Source: Kaistia granuli DSM 23481 (GTDB lineage: Bacteria; Pseudomonadota; Alphaproteobacteria; Rhizobiales; Kaistiaceae). From it: a stretch of DNA of 64,000 bases. Location of the stretch: NCBI RefSeq assembly GCF_000380505.1, contig NZ_AQYH01000007.1, positions 455,082 to 519,081 on the forward strand, given 5' to 3'. How positions within the stretch are numbered: position 1 is the first letter of the stretch; every line of letters starts with the position of its first letter. Both the position numbers and the translations under genes were made by a program. The notes beneath the pieces are model-generated. The model was not told where the DNA came from. It saw nothing but the letters and a program-made list of their open reading frames with translations, and searched no databases. Below, one piece after another: positions 25,280-35,092 of the stretch.

Positions 25280-25918
25280 ATGATCAAGCCGGGTCACATC
25301 GTTGCGGCCGCCGTCATGGCGGCCGTTGTCGTTTTGTCGAATGTCCTCGTCCAGTACCCGGTCGAGGCCATGGTCGGCCAGCTTCAACTCGCCGATATCC
25401 TGACCTGGGGCGCGTTCACCTTTCCGCTCGCCTTCTTCGTCAGCGACCTGACCAATCGCCGCTACGGCCCGAACGTGGCGCGGATCATCGTGCTGGTCGG
25501 CTTCGTCTGCGCCGTCGCGGTGTCGGTCAAGCTGGCGACGCCGCGCCTCGCGGTCGCCTCCGGCGCGGCCTATCTGTTCGGCCAGTTGCTCGATATCAGC
25601 CTGTTCAACCGTCTGCGCCGCATGGCGTGGTGGCGCGCGCCGCTGGCTGCCTCGGTGTTCGGTTCGATCTTCGACACGGCGATCTTCTTCACGCTCGCCT
25701 TCGCGCCGTTCGCGTCCTTCCTCGGCCCCAACGATGCCTTCGCGCTCGAATCGGCGCCGGTGCTGGGCGTGTTGTCGGTGACGGCGGCGCGCTGGATGTC
25801 CTGGGCGCTGGGCGATCTGACGGTGAAGCTCCTGGCGGCGCTGCTGCTGCTGGCGCCCTATCGCGCGTTGATGCGGGTCGTGCTGGCGTGGCCGGGCGCC
25901 CAGGCGCGTCCGGCATAG
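25280..25918 (+). CDS. Queuosine precursor transporter (VUT family, YhhQ-like)
   Basis: A 212-residue membrane protein with about six predicted helices. Family features: LADILTWGAFTFPLAFFVSD followed by LTNRRYGP, the conserved FVSDLTNRRYG loop; and the helix GQLLDISLFNRLRR. YhhQ imports preQ0/preQ1 for tRNA queuosine. I use ATG 25280, eight bases after the rpmB stop and with GAGG upstream, rather than an overlapping TTG. Confidence 0.85.
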   Translation: MIKPGHIVAAAVMAAVVVLSNVLVQYPVEAMVGQLQLADILTWGAFTFPLAFFVSDLTNRRYGPNVARIIVLVGFVCAVAVSVKLATPRLAVASGAAYLFGQLLDISLFNRLRRMAWWRAPLAASVFGSIFDTAIFFTLAFAPFASFLGPNDAFALESAPVLGVLSVTAARWMSWALGDLTVKLLAALLLLAPYRALMRVVLAWPGAQARPA

Positions 25919-25942
25919 GCCTCGACGTCTATTCCCGATTGG

Positions 25943-25973
25943 AAAAAGCCCCGCCTCGGCGGGGCTTTTTTTT
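25943..25973. terminator. Bidirectional intrinsic terminator
   Basis: Poly-A, an AGCCCCGC/GCGGGGCT stem with a CTCG loop, then eight T. The A-run and T-run on either side let it work for the transporter gene and for the converging minus-strand genes. Confidence 0.9.
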
Positions 25974-25976
25974 ATG

Positions 25977-26501
25977 TCAGCCCGTCGCCTGGAACCGGAC
26001 TTCGCCCCGGTTCAGGAAGCAGGTCTTGTCGAACAGCGCCAGACCGAGCGGGTTCGGCAGGCGCACAACGCCGAGATCCGGGAAGGGCTTTGTGGCCGGA
26101 TCGTAGGAGCGGTCGATCTGCGACAGGAAGACGAGGATCAGCCCGCGTTCACGGGCAAAGGATCTCAGCGTGCGGACCTGCTCCATCAGCTCGGGAGTAT
26201 CGCGCTGCTGGTCGAGCAGCTGCAGATAATCGATCACCACCAGCGTGCCCGGCGCCGCCGTGGCCAGCCTCGCCATGATGTAGTCGGCGCGGATGGCGTC
26301 GGAACTGTCGAAGGCAAACTGGCCGTCCGCGAGCCTTGTCTCCGCGCCGATCGCCCGCAGCCGGTCGACGATCTCCTCCTCGGTGTATTCCAGCGTGAAG
26401 AAGACGCCGCGATGGCCTGCCTTCATCGCCTCGACGGCGAGTTCCAGAGCATAGCCGATGGCGCGCCGGCCGAGAATCGCGAGGATGCTCCGTGCCGACA
26501 A
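25977..26501 (-). pseudogene. DnaB-like helicase remnant, 5' truncated (no Walker A)
   Basis: 174 codons ending normally. Family features are intact from the middle on: ELAVEAMKAGHRGVFFTLEYT, then TLVVIDYLQLLDQQ as Walker B, VRTLRSFARERGLILVFLSQ, and IDRSYDP. Relatives in this order, as I recall them, have about 80 further N-terminal residues and a GARPGHGKT-type Walker A just before ELAVEAM. Here that stretch reads ILGRRAIGYALELAVEAM, and only a TTG start eight bases after the stop of the upstream gene is available, with no Shine-Dalgarno. A deletion that removed the 5' third and joined it to the esterase gene is the simplest reading. It cannot hydrolyse ATP in the usual way. Confidence 0.65.
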
Positions 26502-26509
26502 AAGATGTG

Positions 26510-27556
26510 TCAGTTGACGGCGGTGCCGGAGGGGACGCCCGGGCCCTGCCAGATGAATTCCAGCACCAGCGTGCGCTGCAGGATGCTGACATTGTCGTCG
26601 GAGACCAGCGTCACGCGCGCCCGGCCGTCCGGGTCGGTCGAGACGGCGAGGCCTTCCATGTTGTCGATCTGGCTCAGCATGTCCGCCTCCATCACGACCG
26701 GGCCGTCGACGAGGGCGCCGGGGCGGATCGCGTCGCCGGGCAGGCGGCGCAGCCGCATGCCGACGCCATAGGGCACCACCAGCCGCCGCTCGAGGATCAG
26801 CAGGTCGCCATTCGGCAGGAAGGCGCCGTCGGTGACGTCATAGTCGCCGCTGCGAACGACGAAGAAGGCGCCGGCGAGCGGCCCGCCGACGATCCAGCCG
26901 CGATGATTGCCGTCCTTGTCGAGCGAACGCTCGGCGACCAGCACCGGCGCGCCGGCGAGCGGGCCGTCCCTGGGCGGCAGCGCCACCGCCTCGAGGCCGC
27001 GATTGCCGACGATCTTGCGGCCGGCGCGGGGAAACTTGATGACGTCCGGCCGCGCCAAGGCGAGGGCCTCTTCGCCGTCGCCCTTGGCGCGATAGAGGCG
27101 CAGTTCGTTTGCCTGCTCGAACGACACATAGGCCGCCTCGCGGCCCTTGATCGTCGTGAGCCGGAGGCCTTCGGCGTCGGAGCGGTTCTTGATGCCGAGC
27201 GGCTCGCCCTTGGCGTTCAGCATCGGCGCCCAGCGTGCGTCGCTGATACCGACGAGCCGGCCTTCCTCTCGGTCGAGCGTGCCGCGGAACCAGTAGCCGG
27301 TGTCGGAGATCGCGACGAAGCTTTTGCCGTCGGGGCCGACATCGATGCCGGAGAGCCCGCCGAACAGGCGGTTGGGCGAGGTCAGCACCAGCCCGCCGGC
27401 GAATTCGAATTCTCCGAACTGCGACTGGCTGCGCCCGATCAGGAACTGGTCGATGCGGCTGGCGCGGATCGTTTCCGGCTCGAAGCCGGCGGCGATGGCA
27501 AGGCCCGCCGAAGCGGCGAGGAGCAGCGCTGCGAAGGCTGCCCGCGCGGCTTTCAT
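26510..27556 (-). CDS. Esterase-like activity of phytase family protein
   Basis: 348 residues with a signal peptide ([20 protein letters not shown]). The mature protein is a beta-propeller-like fold: [45 protein letters not shown], and [21 protein letters not shown], with acidic DNMEG and DAEG motifs that coordinate calcium in phytase-like propellers. The substrate is unknown. The C-terminal tail after LVLEF ([14 protein letters not shown]) may be altered by the adjacent deletion junction. It overlaps the cobT stop region by four bases, so it is coupled to cobT. Confidence 0.8.
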   Translation of the reverse strand: MKAARAAFAALLLAASAGLAIAAGFEPETIRASRIDQFLIGRSQSQFGEFEFAGGLVLTSPNRLFGGLSGIDVGPDGKSFVAISDTGYWFRGTLDREEGRLVGISDARWAPMLNAKGEPLGIKNRSDAEGLRLTTIKGREAAYVSFEQANELRLYRAKGDGEEALALARPDVIKFPRAGRKIVGNRGLEAVALPPRDGPLAGAPVLVAERSLDKDGNHRGWIVGGPLAGAFFVVRSGDYDVTDGAFLPNGDLLILERRLVVPYGVGMRLRRLPGDAIRPGALVDGPVVMEADMLSQIDNMEGLAVSTDPDGRARVTLVSDDNVSILQRTLVLEFIWQGPGVPSGTAVN

Positions 27557-29463
27557 CGGGCGACCCGGCGTCTCGAGTGGCCGCGCACCGGCTGCTGCTG
27601 GTGCTCGTCGAACAGCTCTGCCAGCTTCTCGGTCATCGCGCCGGCGAGCTCCTCGGCGTCGACGATCGTCACGGCGCGGCGATAATAGCGCGTCACGTCA
27701 TGGCCGATGCCGATGGCGATCAGCTCGACCGGCGAACGGTTCTCGATCTCGTCGATGACGTAGCGCAGGTGCCGCTCGAGATAGTTGCCGGTGTTCACGG
27801 AAAGGGTGGAATCGTCGACCGGGGCGCCGTCGGAGATCATCATCAGGATCTTGCGCTGCTCGGTGCGCGCGAGCAGGCGCTGATGCGCCCAGTCGAGCGC
27901 CTCGCCGTCGATGTTCTCCTTGAGCAGGCCCTCGCGCATCATCAGGCCGAGATTGCGCCGGGCGCGCCGCCAGGGCGCGTCGGCCGCCTTGTAGATGATG
28001 TGGCGCAGATCGTTGAGACGGCCGGGGGCCGCCGGCTTGCCGGCCTGCAGCCAAGCTTCGCGCGACTGGCCACCCTTCCAGGCGCGGGTCGTGAAGCCGA
28101 GGATCTCGACCTTGACGCCGCAGCGCTCCAGCGTGCGGGCCAGGATGTCGGCGCAGGTCGCCGCCACCGTGATCGGTCTGCCGCGCATGGAACCGGAATT
28201 GTCCAGCAGCAGCGTCACCACTGTGTCGCGGAAATTCGTGTCCTTCTCGATCTTGAAGGAAAGCGGCTGCATCGGATCGGTGACGACGCGGTGCAGCCGT
28301 GCCGGATCCAGCATGCCCTCTTCGCGATCGAAATCCCACGAGCGGTTCTGCTGCGCCATCAGCCGGCGCTGCAGCCGGTTGGCGAGGCGGCCGACGGCGC
28401 CCTGCAGGTTGGAGAGCTGCTTGTCGAGGAAGGCGCGCAGCCGGTCGAGCTCGGCCGGATCGCAGAGATCCTCGGCCTTGATCGTCTCGTCGAAACGGGT
28501 CGTGAAGGCCTTGTAGTCGATGGCCGGCGGAGCGTTCGAGAAGGGGGCGTCGGGGCGCTTGGCCTCGCCGGCGTCGCGCGCATCCTCGGCATCCTCGCCG
28601 TCGGAATCGTCCTCGGCGCCGGCTTCCGTCGTCTCGGTCTCGCCCGCCTCGGATTCGTCGCCCGTCGTCTCGGATTCCTCCGAGGCGTCGCTGTCGGCCT
28701 GGTCGGCCTGGTCCGATGCGTTCTCCTGCTCGGAGCCGGAATCCTCCGAGGAGTCGCCCTGGTCGTCGTTCTCGTCTTCGTCGCCGCTGCCAAGTTCGTC
28801 GGCCATTTCGAGCGAGGCGAGCAACGACCGGACGGCCGAAGCGAAGCGCTTCTGGTCGCCCAGCGTATCGGCCAGCTTGCCGAAATCGGCGCTCGCCTTC
28901 TCTTCGATCCAGTCGCGCCAGAGGTCGACGATCCTCTCGGCCGAGGCCGGCGGCTTCTGGCCGGTCAGCTTTTCGCGCACGATCAGCGAGACGGCGTCTT
29001 CCAGCGGCGCTTCCGAGCGTTCGGTGATCTCGTGGAAATTGCCGCGGTGGTAGCGGTCTTCGAGCATGGCGGCGAGATTGCCGGCAACGCCGTCCATCCG
29101 CTTGGCGCCGATCGCCTCGACGCGCGCCTGCTCGACCGCGTCGAACACGGCGCGGGCGTTCTTGCCCTCGGGCGCCACGGCGCGGTGAATCGCGTCGTCA
29201 TGGCAGGCGAGCCGAAGCGCCATGGAGTCGCCGAGGCCGCGGGTCACGGCGATCTCGGCCGCCGTCGGCTTGCGGGCCGGTTCCGGCAGGCGGGCGCGCA
29301 TGCCGGTCAGGATCGGGCGGTCGTTCGAGAACGAGACCTCGAGATCGGGCTTGCCGGAAATCGCGCGGACGCAGCCGGCGACCGCCCGCTTGAACGGCTC
29401 CGTCGTCGCCTCGCCGGGTCTCTGTCTCGGATCGCTGTTGCTGCCGCTCATTCTCGATTCCAT
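27553..29463 (-). CDS. cobT: Cobaltochelatase, CobT subunit
   Basis: 636 residues. The N-terminal alpha-helical domain begins after a short Ser/Asn-rich start. A very acidic Asp/Glu/Ser-rich segment spans about 220-305, as is usual for CobT. The C-terminal von Willebrand A domain follows, with the MIDAS-type motif [14 protein letters not shown]. CobT with CobS forms the AAA+ chaperone part of the aerobic cobalt chelatase; the large CobN subunit is not in the window. GGAGGGGGAA immediately precedes the ATG at 29463. It lies downstream of cobS with a 157-base gap containing an 8-bp inverted repeat (AGGCCCCT/AGGGGCCT). Confidence 0.92.
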   Translation of the reverse strand: MESRMSGSNSDPRQRPGEATTEPFKRAVAGCVRAISGKPDLEVSFSNDRPILTGMRARLPEPARKPTAAEIAVTRGLGDSMALRLACHDDAIHRAVAPEGKNARAVFDAVEQARVEAIGAKRMDGVAGNLAAMLEDRYHRGNFHEITERSEAPLEDAVSLIVREKLTGQKPPASAERIVDLWRDWIEEKASADFGKLADTLGDQKRFASAVRSLLASLEMADELGSGDEDENDDQGDSSEDSGSEQENASDQADQADSDASEESETTGDESEAGETETTEAGAEDDSDGEDAEDARDAGEAKRPDAPFSNAPPAIDYKAFTTRFDETIKAEDLCDPAELDRLRAFLDKQLSNLQGAVGRLANRLQRRLMAQQNRSWDFDREEGMLDPARLHRVVTDPMQPLSFKIEKDTNFRDTVVTLLLDNSGSMRGRPITVAATCADILARTLERCGVKVEILGFTTRAWKGGQSREAWLQAGKPAAPGRLNDLRHIIYKAADAPWRRARRNLGLMMREGLLKENIDGEALDWAHQRLLARTEQRKILMMISDGAPVDDSTLSVNTGNYLERHLRYVIDEIENRSPVELIAIGIGHDVTRYYRRAVTIVDAEELAGAMTEKLAELFDEHQQQPVRGHSRRRVAR

Positions 29464-29620
29464 TTCCCCCTCCGCATTCCCGCACTTTGCAGGCGGGTTG
29501 GCGAGGGGCTTCGGCGCCGCGTCTTGGACGGAAGGCTTCGGGCGGGCGCGAAAGGGAAGGAGCGCGCCCGCGCCCGAACCAGGCCCCTGCCGCGATGCGG
29601 GGAAGGGGCCTGCCTCAGTC

Positions 29621-30607
29621 CTAGCTCAGCACGACATTCGCTGCCGATTCGACCAGCTCCTCGCCGAAGGCGCGCTGATAGAATTCCGCCACCAGCGAGC
29701 GCTCGAGCTCGTCGCACTTGTTCAGGAACGTCACCCGGAAGGCGAAGCCGATATCGCCGAAGATCTCGGCATTCTCGGCCCAGGTGATGACGGTACGCGG
29801 GCTCATGACGGTCGACAGATCGCCATTGATGAAGGCCGAGCGCGTCATGTCGGCGAGGCGCACCATGCGTCCGACCAGGGCGCGGCCCTTCGGGTCGGCG
29901 AAGTGCTTGGCCTTCGAGACGACAATGCCGACCTCGTTGTCGTGCGGCAGGTAGTTCAGCGTGGTCACGATCGACCAGCGGTCCATCTGGGCCTGGTTGA
30001 TCTGCTGCGTGCCGTGATAGAGGCCCGACGTGTCGCCGAGGCCGACCGTGTTGGCGGTGGCGAACAGGCGGAAGGCGGGATGCGGGCGGATGACGCGGTT
30101 CTGGTCGAGCAGCGTCAGGCGTCCGGCGGATTCGAGCACGCGCTGAATGACGAACATCACGTCCGGGCGGCCGGCGTCATATTCGTCGAAGACGAGCGCG
30201 ATGTTGTGCTGATAGGCCCAGGGCAGGATGCCGTCGCGGAATTCCGTGACCTGCAGGCCGTCCTTGATGACGATCGCATCCTTGCCGATCAGGTCGATAC
30301 GGCTGATGTGGCTGTCGAGATTGACGCGCACGGCCGGCCAGTTGAGACGGGCTGCGACCTGCTCGATATGAGTCGACTTGCCGGTGCCGTGATAGCCGGT
30401 GACCATGACGCGACGGTTGCGGGCGAAGCCGGCCAGAATGGCAAGCGTCGTCGTCCGGTCGAAGAGATAGTCCGGATCGGCGTCCGGCACGTGCTCGTTC
30501 GGCTCGGAATAGGCCGGCACCTGCAGATCGGAATCGATGCCGAAGACCTCGCGAACGGAGATCATCGTATCGGGCAGGGCGGTGCGATCAGTCGTCGTCT
30601 CAGTCAT
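29621..30607 (-). CDS. cobS: Cobaltochelatase, CobS subunit (AAA+ ATPase)
   Basis: 328 residues. The AAA+ core has Walker [16 protein letters not shown], Walker [16 protein letters not shown] and sensor-type [14 protein letters not shown]. The N-terminal [16 protein letters not shown] is the family-specific start. It forms a hexameric ring with CobT and drives cobalt insertion by CobN. GGAG lies 5 nt before the ATG. The genes sit apart from any cobalamin cluster, next to J-domain and bolA genes, an arrangement I associate with Hyphomicrobiales. Confidence 0.94.
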   Translation of the reverse strand: MTETTTDRTALPDTMISVREVFGIDSDLQVPAYSEPNEHVPDADPDYLFDRTTTLAILAGFARNRRVMVTGYHGTGKSTHIEQVAARLNWPAVRVNLDSHISRIDLIGKDAIVIKDGLQVTEFRDGILPWAYQHNIALVFDEYDAGRPDVMFVIQRVLESAGRLTLLDQNRVIRPHPAFRLFATANTVGLGDTSGLYHGTQQINQAQMDRWSIVTTLNYLPHDNEVGIVVSKAKHFADPKGRALVGRMVRLADMTRSAFINGDLSTVMSPRTVITWAENAEIFGDIGFAFRVTFLNKCDELERSLVAEFYQRAFGEELVESAANVVLS

Positions 30608-30707
30608 GTCTGCTCCGTCGCATCCAGCGGACGCTTGCGGTCGGGTTCAAGGCAGGAGGGCCAAACTGGTTTTCCCCTCGCGGGCGCGAGCGGAAGACGA
30701 GCGTCTT

Positions 30708-31331
30708 CTAGCAGAAGCCGGCCGCTTTGAGAAAGTTATATGCCTGAATGATTTCGCGCAGCCTGTCCTCCGAGCTGCGGTCGCCGCCATTGGCATCCGG
30801 GTGGTAGATCTTCACCAGCGATTTGTAGCGCGCCTTGATCTCCACATTGGTCTCGGTCCCGTCGAGTTCCAGCGTGTCGAAGGATTTTCGCTCCAGTGTC
30901 TTCAGGTGGCGCGCCGGCTTCGGCGGCTCCTTCACGCGGCCCGCCGTGCCGTCGAACATGTCGAACGGATCCTGGACGCCGCCGCTCCAGTCGCGCGTCG
31001 CATGGCTGCGAACGCGCTCGCGCTGCTCGCCGGCGCTGTTGACGCCCATGGTCCAGGTCGGCCGATGGCCGGTCAGCGAATCCTTCTGGTAGGCGGCGAC
31101 GTCGTCGTCGCCCATGCCGGAAAAGTAGTTGTAGCTCTTGTTGTAGAGACGGACGTGATCGATGCAGAAGTGGTGGAACTGGCCCTCGCGGTTCCGCCCC
31201 TTCGGCGCCTTATGCGTGCCTTCGGCCTCGCAGCCGGCCCAACTGCAGCGTTGGGTCGTTGGCTGTTGAGCCGTCTTGCTGGCGCCCGGCTTGATCCGGA
31301 TCCCGTCGAACAGTTTTGAATCGAGCTTCAT
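30708..31331 (-). CDS. J-domain (DnaJ-like) protein
   Basis: 207 residues. The J domain is at the C terminus (about 145-205): KSFDTLELDGTETNVEIKAR (abbreviated to FDTLEL), YKSLVKIYHPDANGGD with the invariant HPD, and IIQAYNFLKAAGFC. The N-terminal part has a small Cys/His cluster (RCSWAGCEAEG and FHHFCIDHVRLYN core HHFCIDH) that could bind zinc. It presumably recruits DnaK to particular clients. It is divergent from bolA and upstream of cobS on the same strand. Confidence 0.88.
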   Translation of the reverse strand: MKLDSKLFDGIRIKPGASKTAQQPTTQRCSWAGCEAEGTHKAPKGRNREGQFHHFCIDHVRLYNKSYNYFSGMGDDDVAAYQKDSLTGHRPTWTMGVNSAGEQRERVRSHATRDWSGGVQDPFDMFDGTAGRVKEPPKPARHLKTLERKSFDTLELDGTETNVEIKARYKSLVKIYHPDANGGDRSSEDRLREIIQAYNFLKAAGFC

Positions 31332-31400
31332 GATGCGATTATGGTAGCCACCTCGCCGAGGGACAAGGCGAGGTTTCGCCGAGTGAACGAGGTTCTCTGA

Positions 31401-31664
31401 ATGGATACGAAAGAGCGGATCGCGCAGGCGCTGACAAGTGCCCTGTCGCCGCAGAGCCTAGATGTGATCGACGAGTCGGATTTGCACAAGGGCCATGCCG
31501 GCCATCGGCCGGAAGGCGAGACGCATTTTCGCGTGAAGATCACGGCGGAGGCGTTCCGCGGCAAGAGCCGCGTCGACATGCATCGCGCCATCAACGCGAT
31601 CCTCGCCGACGAACTGGCCGCCGGCGTGCACGCGCTGGCCATTCAGGCGAAGGCGCCGGAATAG
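31401..31664 (+). CDS. BolA family protein
   Basis: 87 residues. The family signature LDVIDESDLHKGHAGHRPEG, then THFRVKITAEAFRGKSRVDM, with the conserved histidine in the C-terminal half (MHRAIN). BolA proteins pair with monothiol glutaredoxins in iron-sulfur handling or act as regulators. GAGG lies eight bases before the ATG. It is transcribed alone, divergent from the J-domain gene. Confidence 0.92.
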   Translation: MDTKERIAQALTSALSPQSLDVIDESDLHKGHAGHRPEGETHFRVKITAEAFRGKSRVDMHRAINAILADELAAGVHALAIQAKAPE

Positions 31665-31749
31665 GGCGGTCTTCGACCCTCCGCCGCAGGCGAGGGACGC
31701 TGAACCTTCACAGCCTCGCCGGCATCGCACCGCCGCCTCCGCAACCCTC

Positions 31750-31853
31750 GCCGTCATCCCGGGCTTGGCCCGGGATGTATTCAGCCGGGTTGATGGACGC
31801 GTGAAACGCCCCGGGGCGTGGCTGCATGGATCCCCGCCACCGGGGGATGACGG
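31750..31853. repeat. REP-like paired palindrome (BIME-like)
   Basis: Two inverted units: one opens CGTCATCCCGGGCTTGGCCC and the other closes GGGGGATGACGG, so the outer ends pair and each half is itself palindromic. The first half matches the repeat at 10861, and a half copy occurs at 37340. It lies between the converging bolA and aroB genes and may help end transcription. Confidence 0.75.
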
Positions 31854-31905
31854 TGTGTGAGGCCGTGCGGGTGTCTTCCCTCCGTCCTGCCGCGTCCCCG
31901 AAGAA

Positions 31906-33030
31906 TCAGTCCGCCAGCTTGTCGGCGAGGAAGGCCTGGACGGCCGCCGGCGGAACGTCCTTGGCGATGAAGGCCTGGCCGATGCCACGCGTCAGGATGA
32001 AGGTCAGCGTGCCGCGCGAGACCTTCTTGTCCTGCGCGATCCGCTTCATCAGGTCCTCGGCATCCGGAAGGCCGCCCGGCACGTCGGAGAGCCGGGTCGG
32101 CAGGCCGACCGCCTTCAGATGCGCCTCGACGCGGGCGCCGTCATCCGGCGAGCAGAGGTTCATGCGGGCCGAGAACTGATGCGCCAGCACCATGCCGATG
32201 GCGACGCCCTCGCCATGCACGAGGCGCTGCGAATAGCCGGTCGCCGATTCGAGCGCGTGGCCGAAAGTGTGGCCGAGATTGAGCAGCGCGCGCTCGCCGG
32301 TCTCGTGCTCGTCGGCCGCGACCACCTTGGCCTTGGCGCGGCAGCTGGTCGCCACCGCGTGTTCGCGCTCCGGTCCGCCGGCAAGGATGCCCCGCCAGTT
32401 CTGCTCCAGCCAGGCGAAGAAGGCCGGATCGTCGATCAGGCCGTATTTCGCCACTTCGGCGTAGCCGGCGCGGAATTCGCGCGGCGAAAGGGTGTCGAGA
32501 ACGCCCGTATCGGCGATGACGAGGTCGGGCTGGTGGAAGGCGCCGACGAGGTTCTTGCCCTCGGCCGTGTTAATGCCGGTCTTGCCGCCGACCGAGCTGT
32601 CGACCTGCGCCAGCAGCGAGGTCGGGATCTGGACGAAACGCATGCCGCGCCGGGCGATCGCCGCCGCGAAGCCAGCGAGATCGCCGACGACGCCGCCGCC
32701 CAGCGCGATGACGATGTCGCCGCGCTCGAGCCGGGCGGCGAGAATGGCGCGGGTGACCGTTTCGAGCGTCCGGAAATTCTTGGAAGCCTCGCCGGGCGCG
32801 ACGAGGATCGGCTCGCTCGGGATGCCGGCGGCGTCGAGCGAGGCGGTGAGGGTGGCGAGATGCAGGCCCGCCACGGTCTCGTCGGTGACGACAGCCGCGC
32901 GCACCTTGGGCAGGCGTTCGGCGATGGCGCGGCCGGCATCGGCGAGCAGGCCGCGGCCGATCAGGATGTCGTAGGCGCGGCTGCCCAGCGCGACGGGGAC
33001 CGAGGTGATGTCGGCGGCTTCGGCGGTCAT
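31906..33030 (-). CDS. aroB: 3-dehydroquinate synthase
   Basis: 374 residues, the usual length. NAD and substrate signatures are clear: [50 protein letters not shown] with metal-binding histidines, and [11 protein letters not shown]. It makes 3-dehydroquinate, the second step of the shikimate pathway. ATG 33030 lies four bases after the aroK stop, so aroK-aroB form one operon. Confidence 0.95.
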   Translation of the reverse strand: MTAEAADITSVPVALGSRAYDILIGRGLLADAGRAIAERLPKVRAAVVTDETVAGLHLATLTASLDAAGIPSEPILVAPGEASKNFRTLETVTRAILAARLERGDIVIALGGGVVGDLAGFAAAIARRGMRFVQIPTSLLAQVDSSVGGKTGINTAEGKNLVGAFHQPDLVIADTGVLDTLSPREFRAGYAEVAKYGLIDDPAFFAWLEQNWRGILAGGPEREHAVATSCRAKAKVVAADEHETGERALLNLGHTFGHALESATGYSQRLVHGEGVAIGMVLAHQFSARMNLCSPDDGARVEAHLKAVGLPTRLSDVPGGLPDAEDLMKRIAQDKKVSRGTLTFILTRGIGQAFIAKDVPPAAVQAFLADKLAD

Positions 33031-33034
33031 CGGA

Positions 33035-33640
33035 TCAGCTTTCCTGCGCATTCGCCTCGGCTGCCAGGAAGGCGAGCAGGGCTTCGATGGTTTCGTCGGC
33101 GACGATCTCGTGCGTTACGTCGCGCGACAGGATGTGGATGTTCGCCGCGGCATAGACCGGGTCGCGCTCCGCCATCAGCCGGCGCATCGTGCCCTCGGGG
33201 TCGGGCGTCTGCAGCAGCGGCCGGTTGGCGCGCTTGCGGACGCGGGCCATGAGCACGTCGAGCTCGGCCCGGAGCCAGATCGAGACGGCGCCGTCGAGGA
33301 TGGCCGCCCGCGTCTCGTCATTCATGAAGGCGCCGCCGCCGGTTGCCAGCACCTTCGGCGTGCCATCGAGCAGGCGCTTGATCACCCGCCGCTCGCCGTC
33401 GCGAAAATAGGCCTCGCCATGCTGGGCGAAGATTTCAGGGATGGTGGCGTCGGCCGCCTTCTCGATCTCGGCGTCGGCGTCGATGAAGGGCAGGTGAAGC
33501 TTGGCGGCGATGCGCTTGCCGACGGAGGTCTTGCCGGCGCCCATCAAACCGACCAGCACGATGGCGCGCGGACCGAGGCGGCTGTTCACGGCCGCCGCAG
33601 CTGCGGTGCTTTCATTCTCTGGAACGATGCTCTCGATCAT
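33035..33640 (-). CDS. aroK: Shikimate kinase
   Basis: 201 residues. Walker [16 protein letters not shown], the [10 protein letters not shown] metal/shikimate motif, GGGAFMN for shikimate binding, and RPLLQTPDP in the lid region. It phosphorylates shikimate at O3. An N-terminal extension of about 25 residues precedes the core (compared with short bacterial AroK), as in related Alphaproteobacteria. First gene of the aroK-aroB operon. Confidence 0.94.
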   Translation of the reverse strand: MIESIVPENESTAAAAAVNSRLGPRAIVLVGLMGAGKTSVGKRIAAKLHLPFIDADAEIEKAADATIPEIFAQHGEAYFRDGERRVIKRLLDGTPKVLATGGGAFMNDETRAAILDGAVSIWLRAELDVLMARVRKRANRPLLQTPDPEGTMRRLMAERDPVYAAANIHILSRDVTHEIVADETIEALLAFLAAEANAQES

Positions 33641-33856
33641 GGTTCCGCAGCTCCTCGTCGGCCTCTGCCGAGGTAGAACCGGACCCGGGCGATGCTGTCA
33701 AGCAGGCGCGCCGCCGTGAATGGGGAGGATTGGCTTTGAAGGCGGCCCGAGAGAGCGTGGATGGCGGCGTGGCGCGCGCGGGGCGACGCCCTTGCCAGAA
33801 GCGCTTCGGCGTGGCCATAACCAGAGATCCACGATCCGGAGGTCCGGGACCGGTCC

Positions 33857-34006
33857 ATGCCGACCTTGTCGCGCTTCATCGTCGCCTGCATCCTGCTCGC
33901 GCTCGCCGGCTATGCCGTCGTGTTCGGACTGGCCAACTATGTCGAGCCGACGAAGCGCGAGATCACGATCCGGGTCCCCACCGACAAGCTCCTGCAGGAA
34001 CCATGA
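33857..34006 (+). CDS. Tiny single-span membrane protein preceding xerD
   Basis: 49 residues: a short basic start (MPTLSRF), one hydrophobic helix (about 8-28, [19 protein letters not shown]), then a polar tail with [22 protein letters not shown] lies upstream and its TGA overlaps the xerD start (ATGATG). A similar small protein at this position occurs, as I recall, in other Hyphomicrobiales. The orientation is probably N-in with the conserved EITIRVP tail outside. Function unknown. Confidence 0.65.
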   Translation: MPTLSRFIVACILLALAGYAVVFGLANYVEPTKREITIRVPTDKLLQEP

Positions 34007-34965
34007 TGGCCGCGAAGTCGAAGGGCGGGCGATCGCTCGCCGGGCTGCATCATCTCGAAGCCTTCCTGGAGATGATGAGCGCCGAGCGCGGCGCCTCGCC
34101 GCATACGCTCTCCTCTTATCGCCGCGACCTCGAGGACTATGCCGATTTCCTCGTTGGCCATGGCCTCGACTTCGAGCGGGCGACGCTCGCCGACGTGCGG
34201 GCCTATCTGGTCGACCTCGAAGTCCGCGGTTTCGCCGCCTCTTCCGCCGCGCGCCGTCTGTCGGCGCTCCGGCAGTTGCATCGCTTTCTGTTCGCCGAGG
34301 GCGTGCGGGCGGATGATCCTTCCGGCATCGTCGAGGGGCCGAAGCGCAAGGTGCCGATCCCCAAGGTGCTGTCGGAGGCCGAAGTCGACCGGCTGCTAGC
34401 CACCGCCGAAGCCAATGTCGGCGCCGCCAAGACGGCCGCCGCGGCGCTCCGGGCCGCCCGCCTCGCGGCTTTGCTCGAGACGCTCTACGCCTCCGGCATG
34501 CGCGTTTCCGAACTGGTGGCGCTGCCTTCCTCAGCGGCGCGGGCGGATCTGCGCGTGCTGATCGTGCGCGGCAAGGGCAACAAGGAGCGCATGGTGCCGC
34601 TGACGGGGCGCTCGCGCGAGGCGATCGCCCGCTATGTCGCGCTCCGCCGCGAGCATGAGGGCAAGGCGCCGAGCGGGCAGTGGCTGTTTCCCTCCTTCGG
34701 TGACAGCGGCACGCTGACGCGCCAGGCCTTCGCCCGCGATTTGAAGGACCTCGCGGTCGCTGCCGGCATCCCGGCCGCTCGCGTCTCGCCGCATGTGCTG
34801 CGCCATGCCTTCGCCAGCCACCTGCTGCAGAACGGCGCCGATCTCCGCATCGTCCAGCAATTGCTCGGCCACGCCGACATCTCGACGACGCAGATCTATA
34901 CGCATGTGCTGGAGGAGAGGCTGCGCGCGCTCGTCGCCGAGCACCATCCGCTGGCGAAATCGTGA
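34003..34965 (+). CDS. xerD: Site-specific tyrosine recombinase XerD
   Basis: 320 residues. The N-terminal SAM-like DNA-binding domain is at about 15-105. The catalytic set is visible: Arg in [13 protein letters not shown], Lys in [11 protein letters not shown], His-x-x-Arg in [12 protein letters not shown], His in [15 protein letters not shown] and the nucleophile Tyr in the same motif. It resolves chromosome dimers at dif with XerC. Its start overlaps the small membrane protein gene, implying coupling. No integrative-element features flank it, so it is the housekeeping enzyme. Confidence 0.92.
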   Translation: MMAAKSKGGRSLAGLHHLEAFLEMMSAERGASPHTLSSYRRDLEDYADFLVGHGLDFERATLADVRAYLVDLEVRGFAASSAARRLSALRQLHRFLFAEGVRADDPSGIVEGPKRKVPIPKVLSEAEVDRLLATAEANVGAAKTAAAALRAARLAALLETLYASGMRVSELVALPSSAARADLRVLIVRGKGNKERMVPLTGRSREAIARYVALRREHEGKAPSGQWLFPSFGDSGTLTRQAFARDLKDLAVAAGIPAARVSPHVLRHAFASHLLQNGADLRIVQQLLGHADISTTQIYTHVLEERLRALVAEHHPLAKS

Positions 34966-35092
34966 CGGAATCGACGCCTTACGATCGGGTCAACTTGACA
35001 CCGCCGGGCCTTGCAGCCAGTGTGCGCGCACTTTCGGGGAGGTCTATCCGGCCGCCCGCATTAAGCCATGTTTGTACGGCTTGAAGGTCTGG

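Noticed and set aside
34003..34965. XerD as the integrase of a genomic island
   Set aside because: Neighbours (aroK-aroB, small membrane protein, accA) are core genes and no attachment repeats or cargo were seen.
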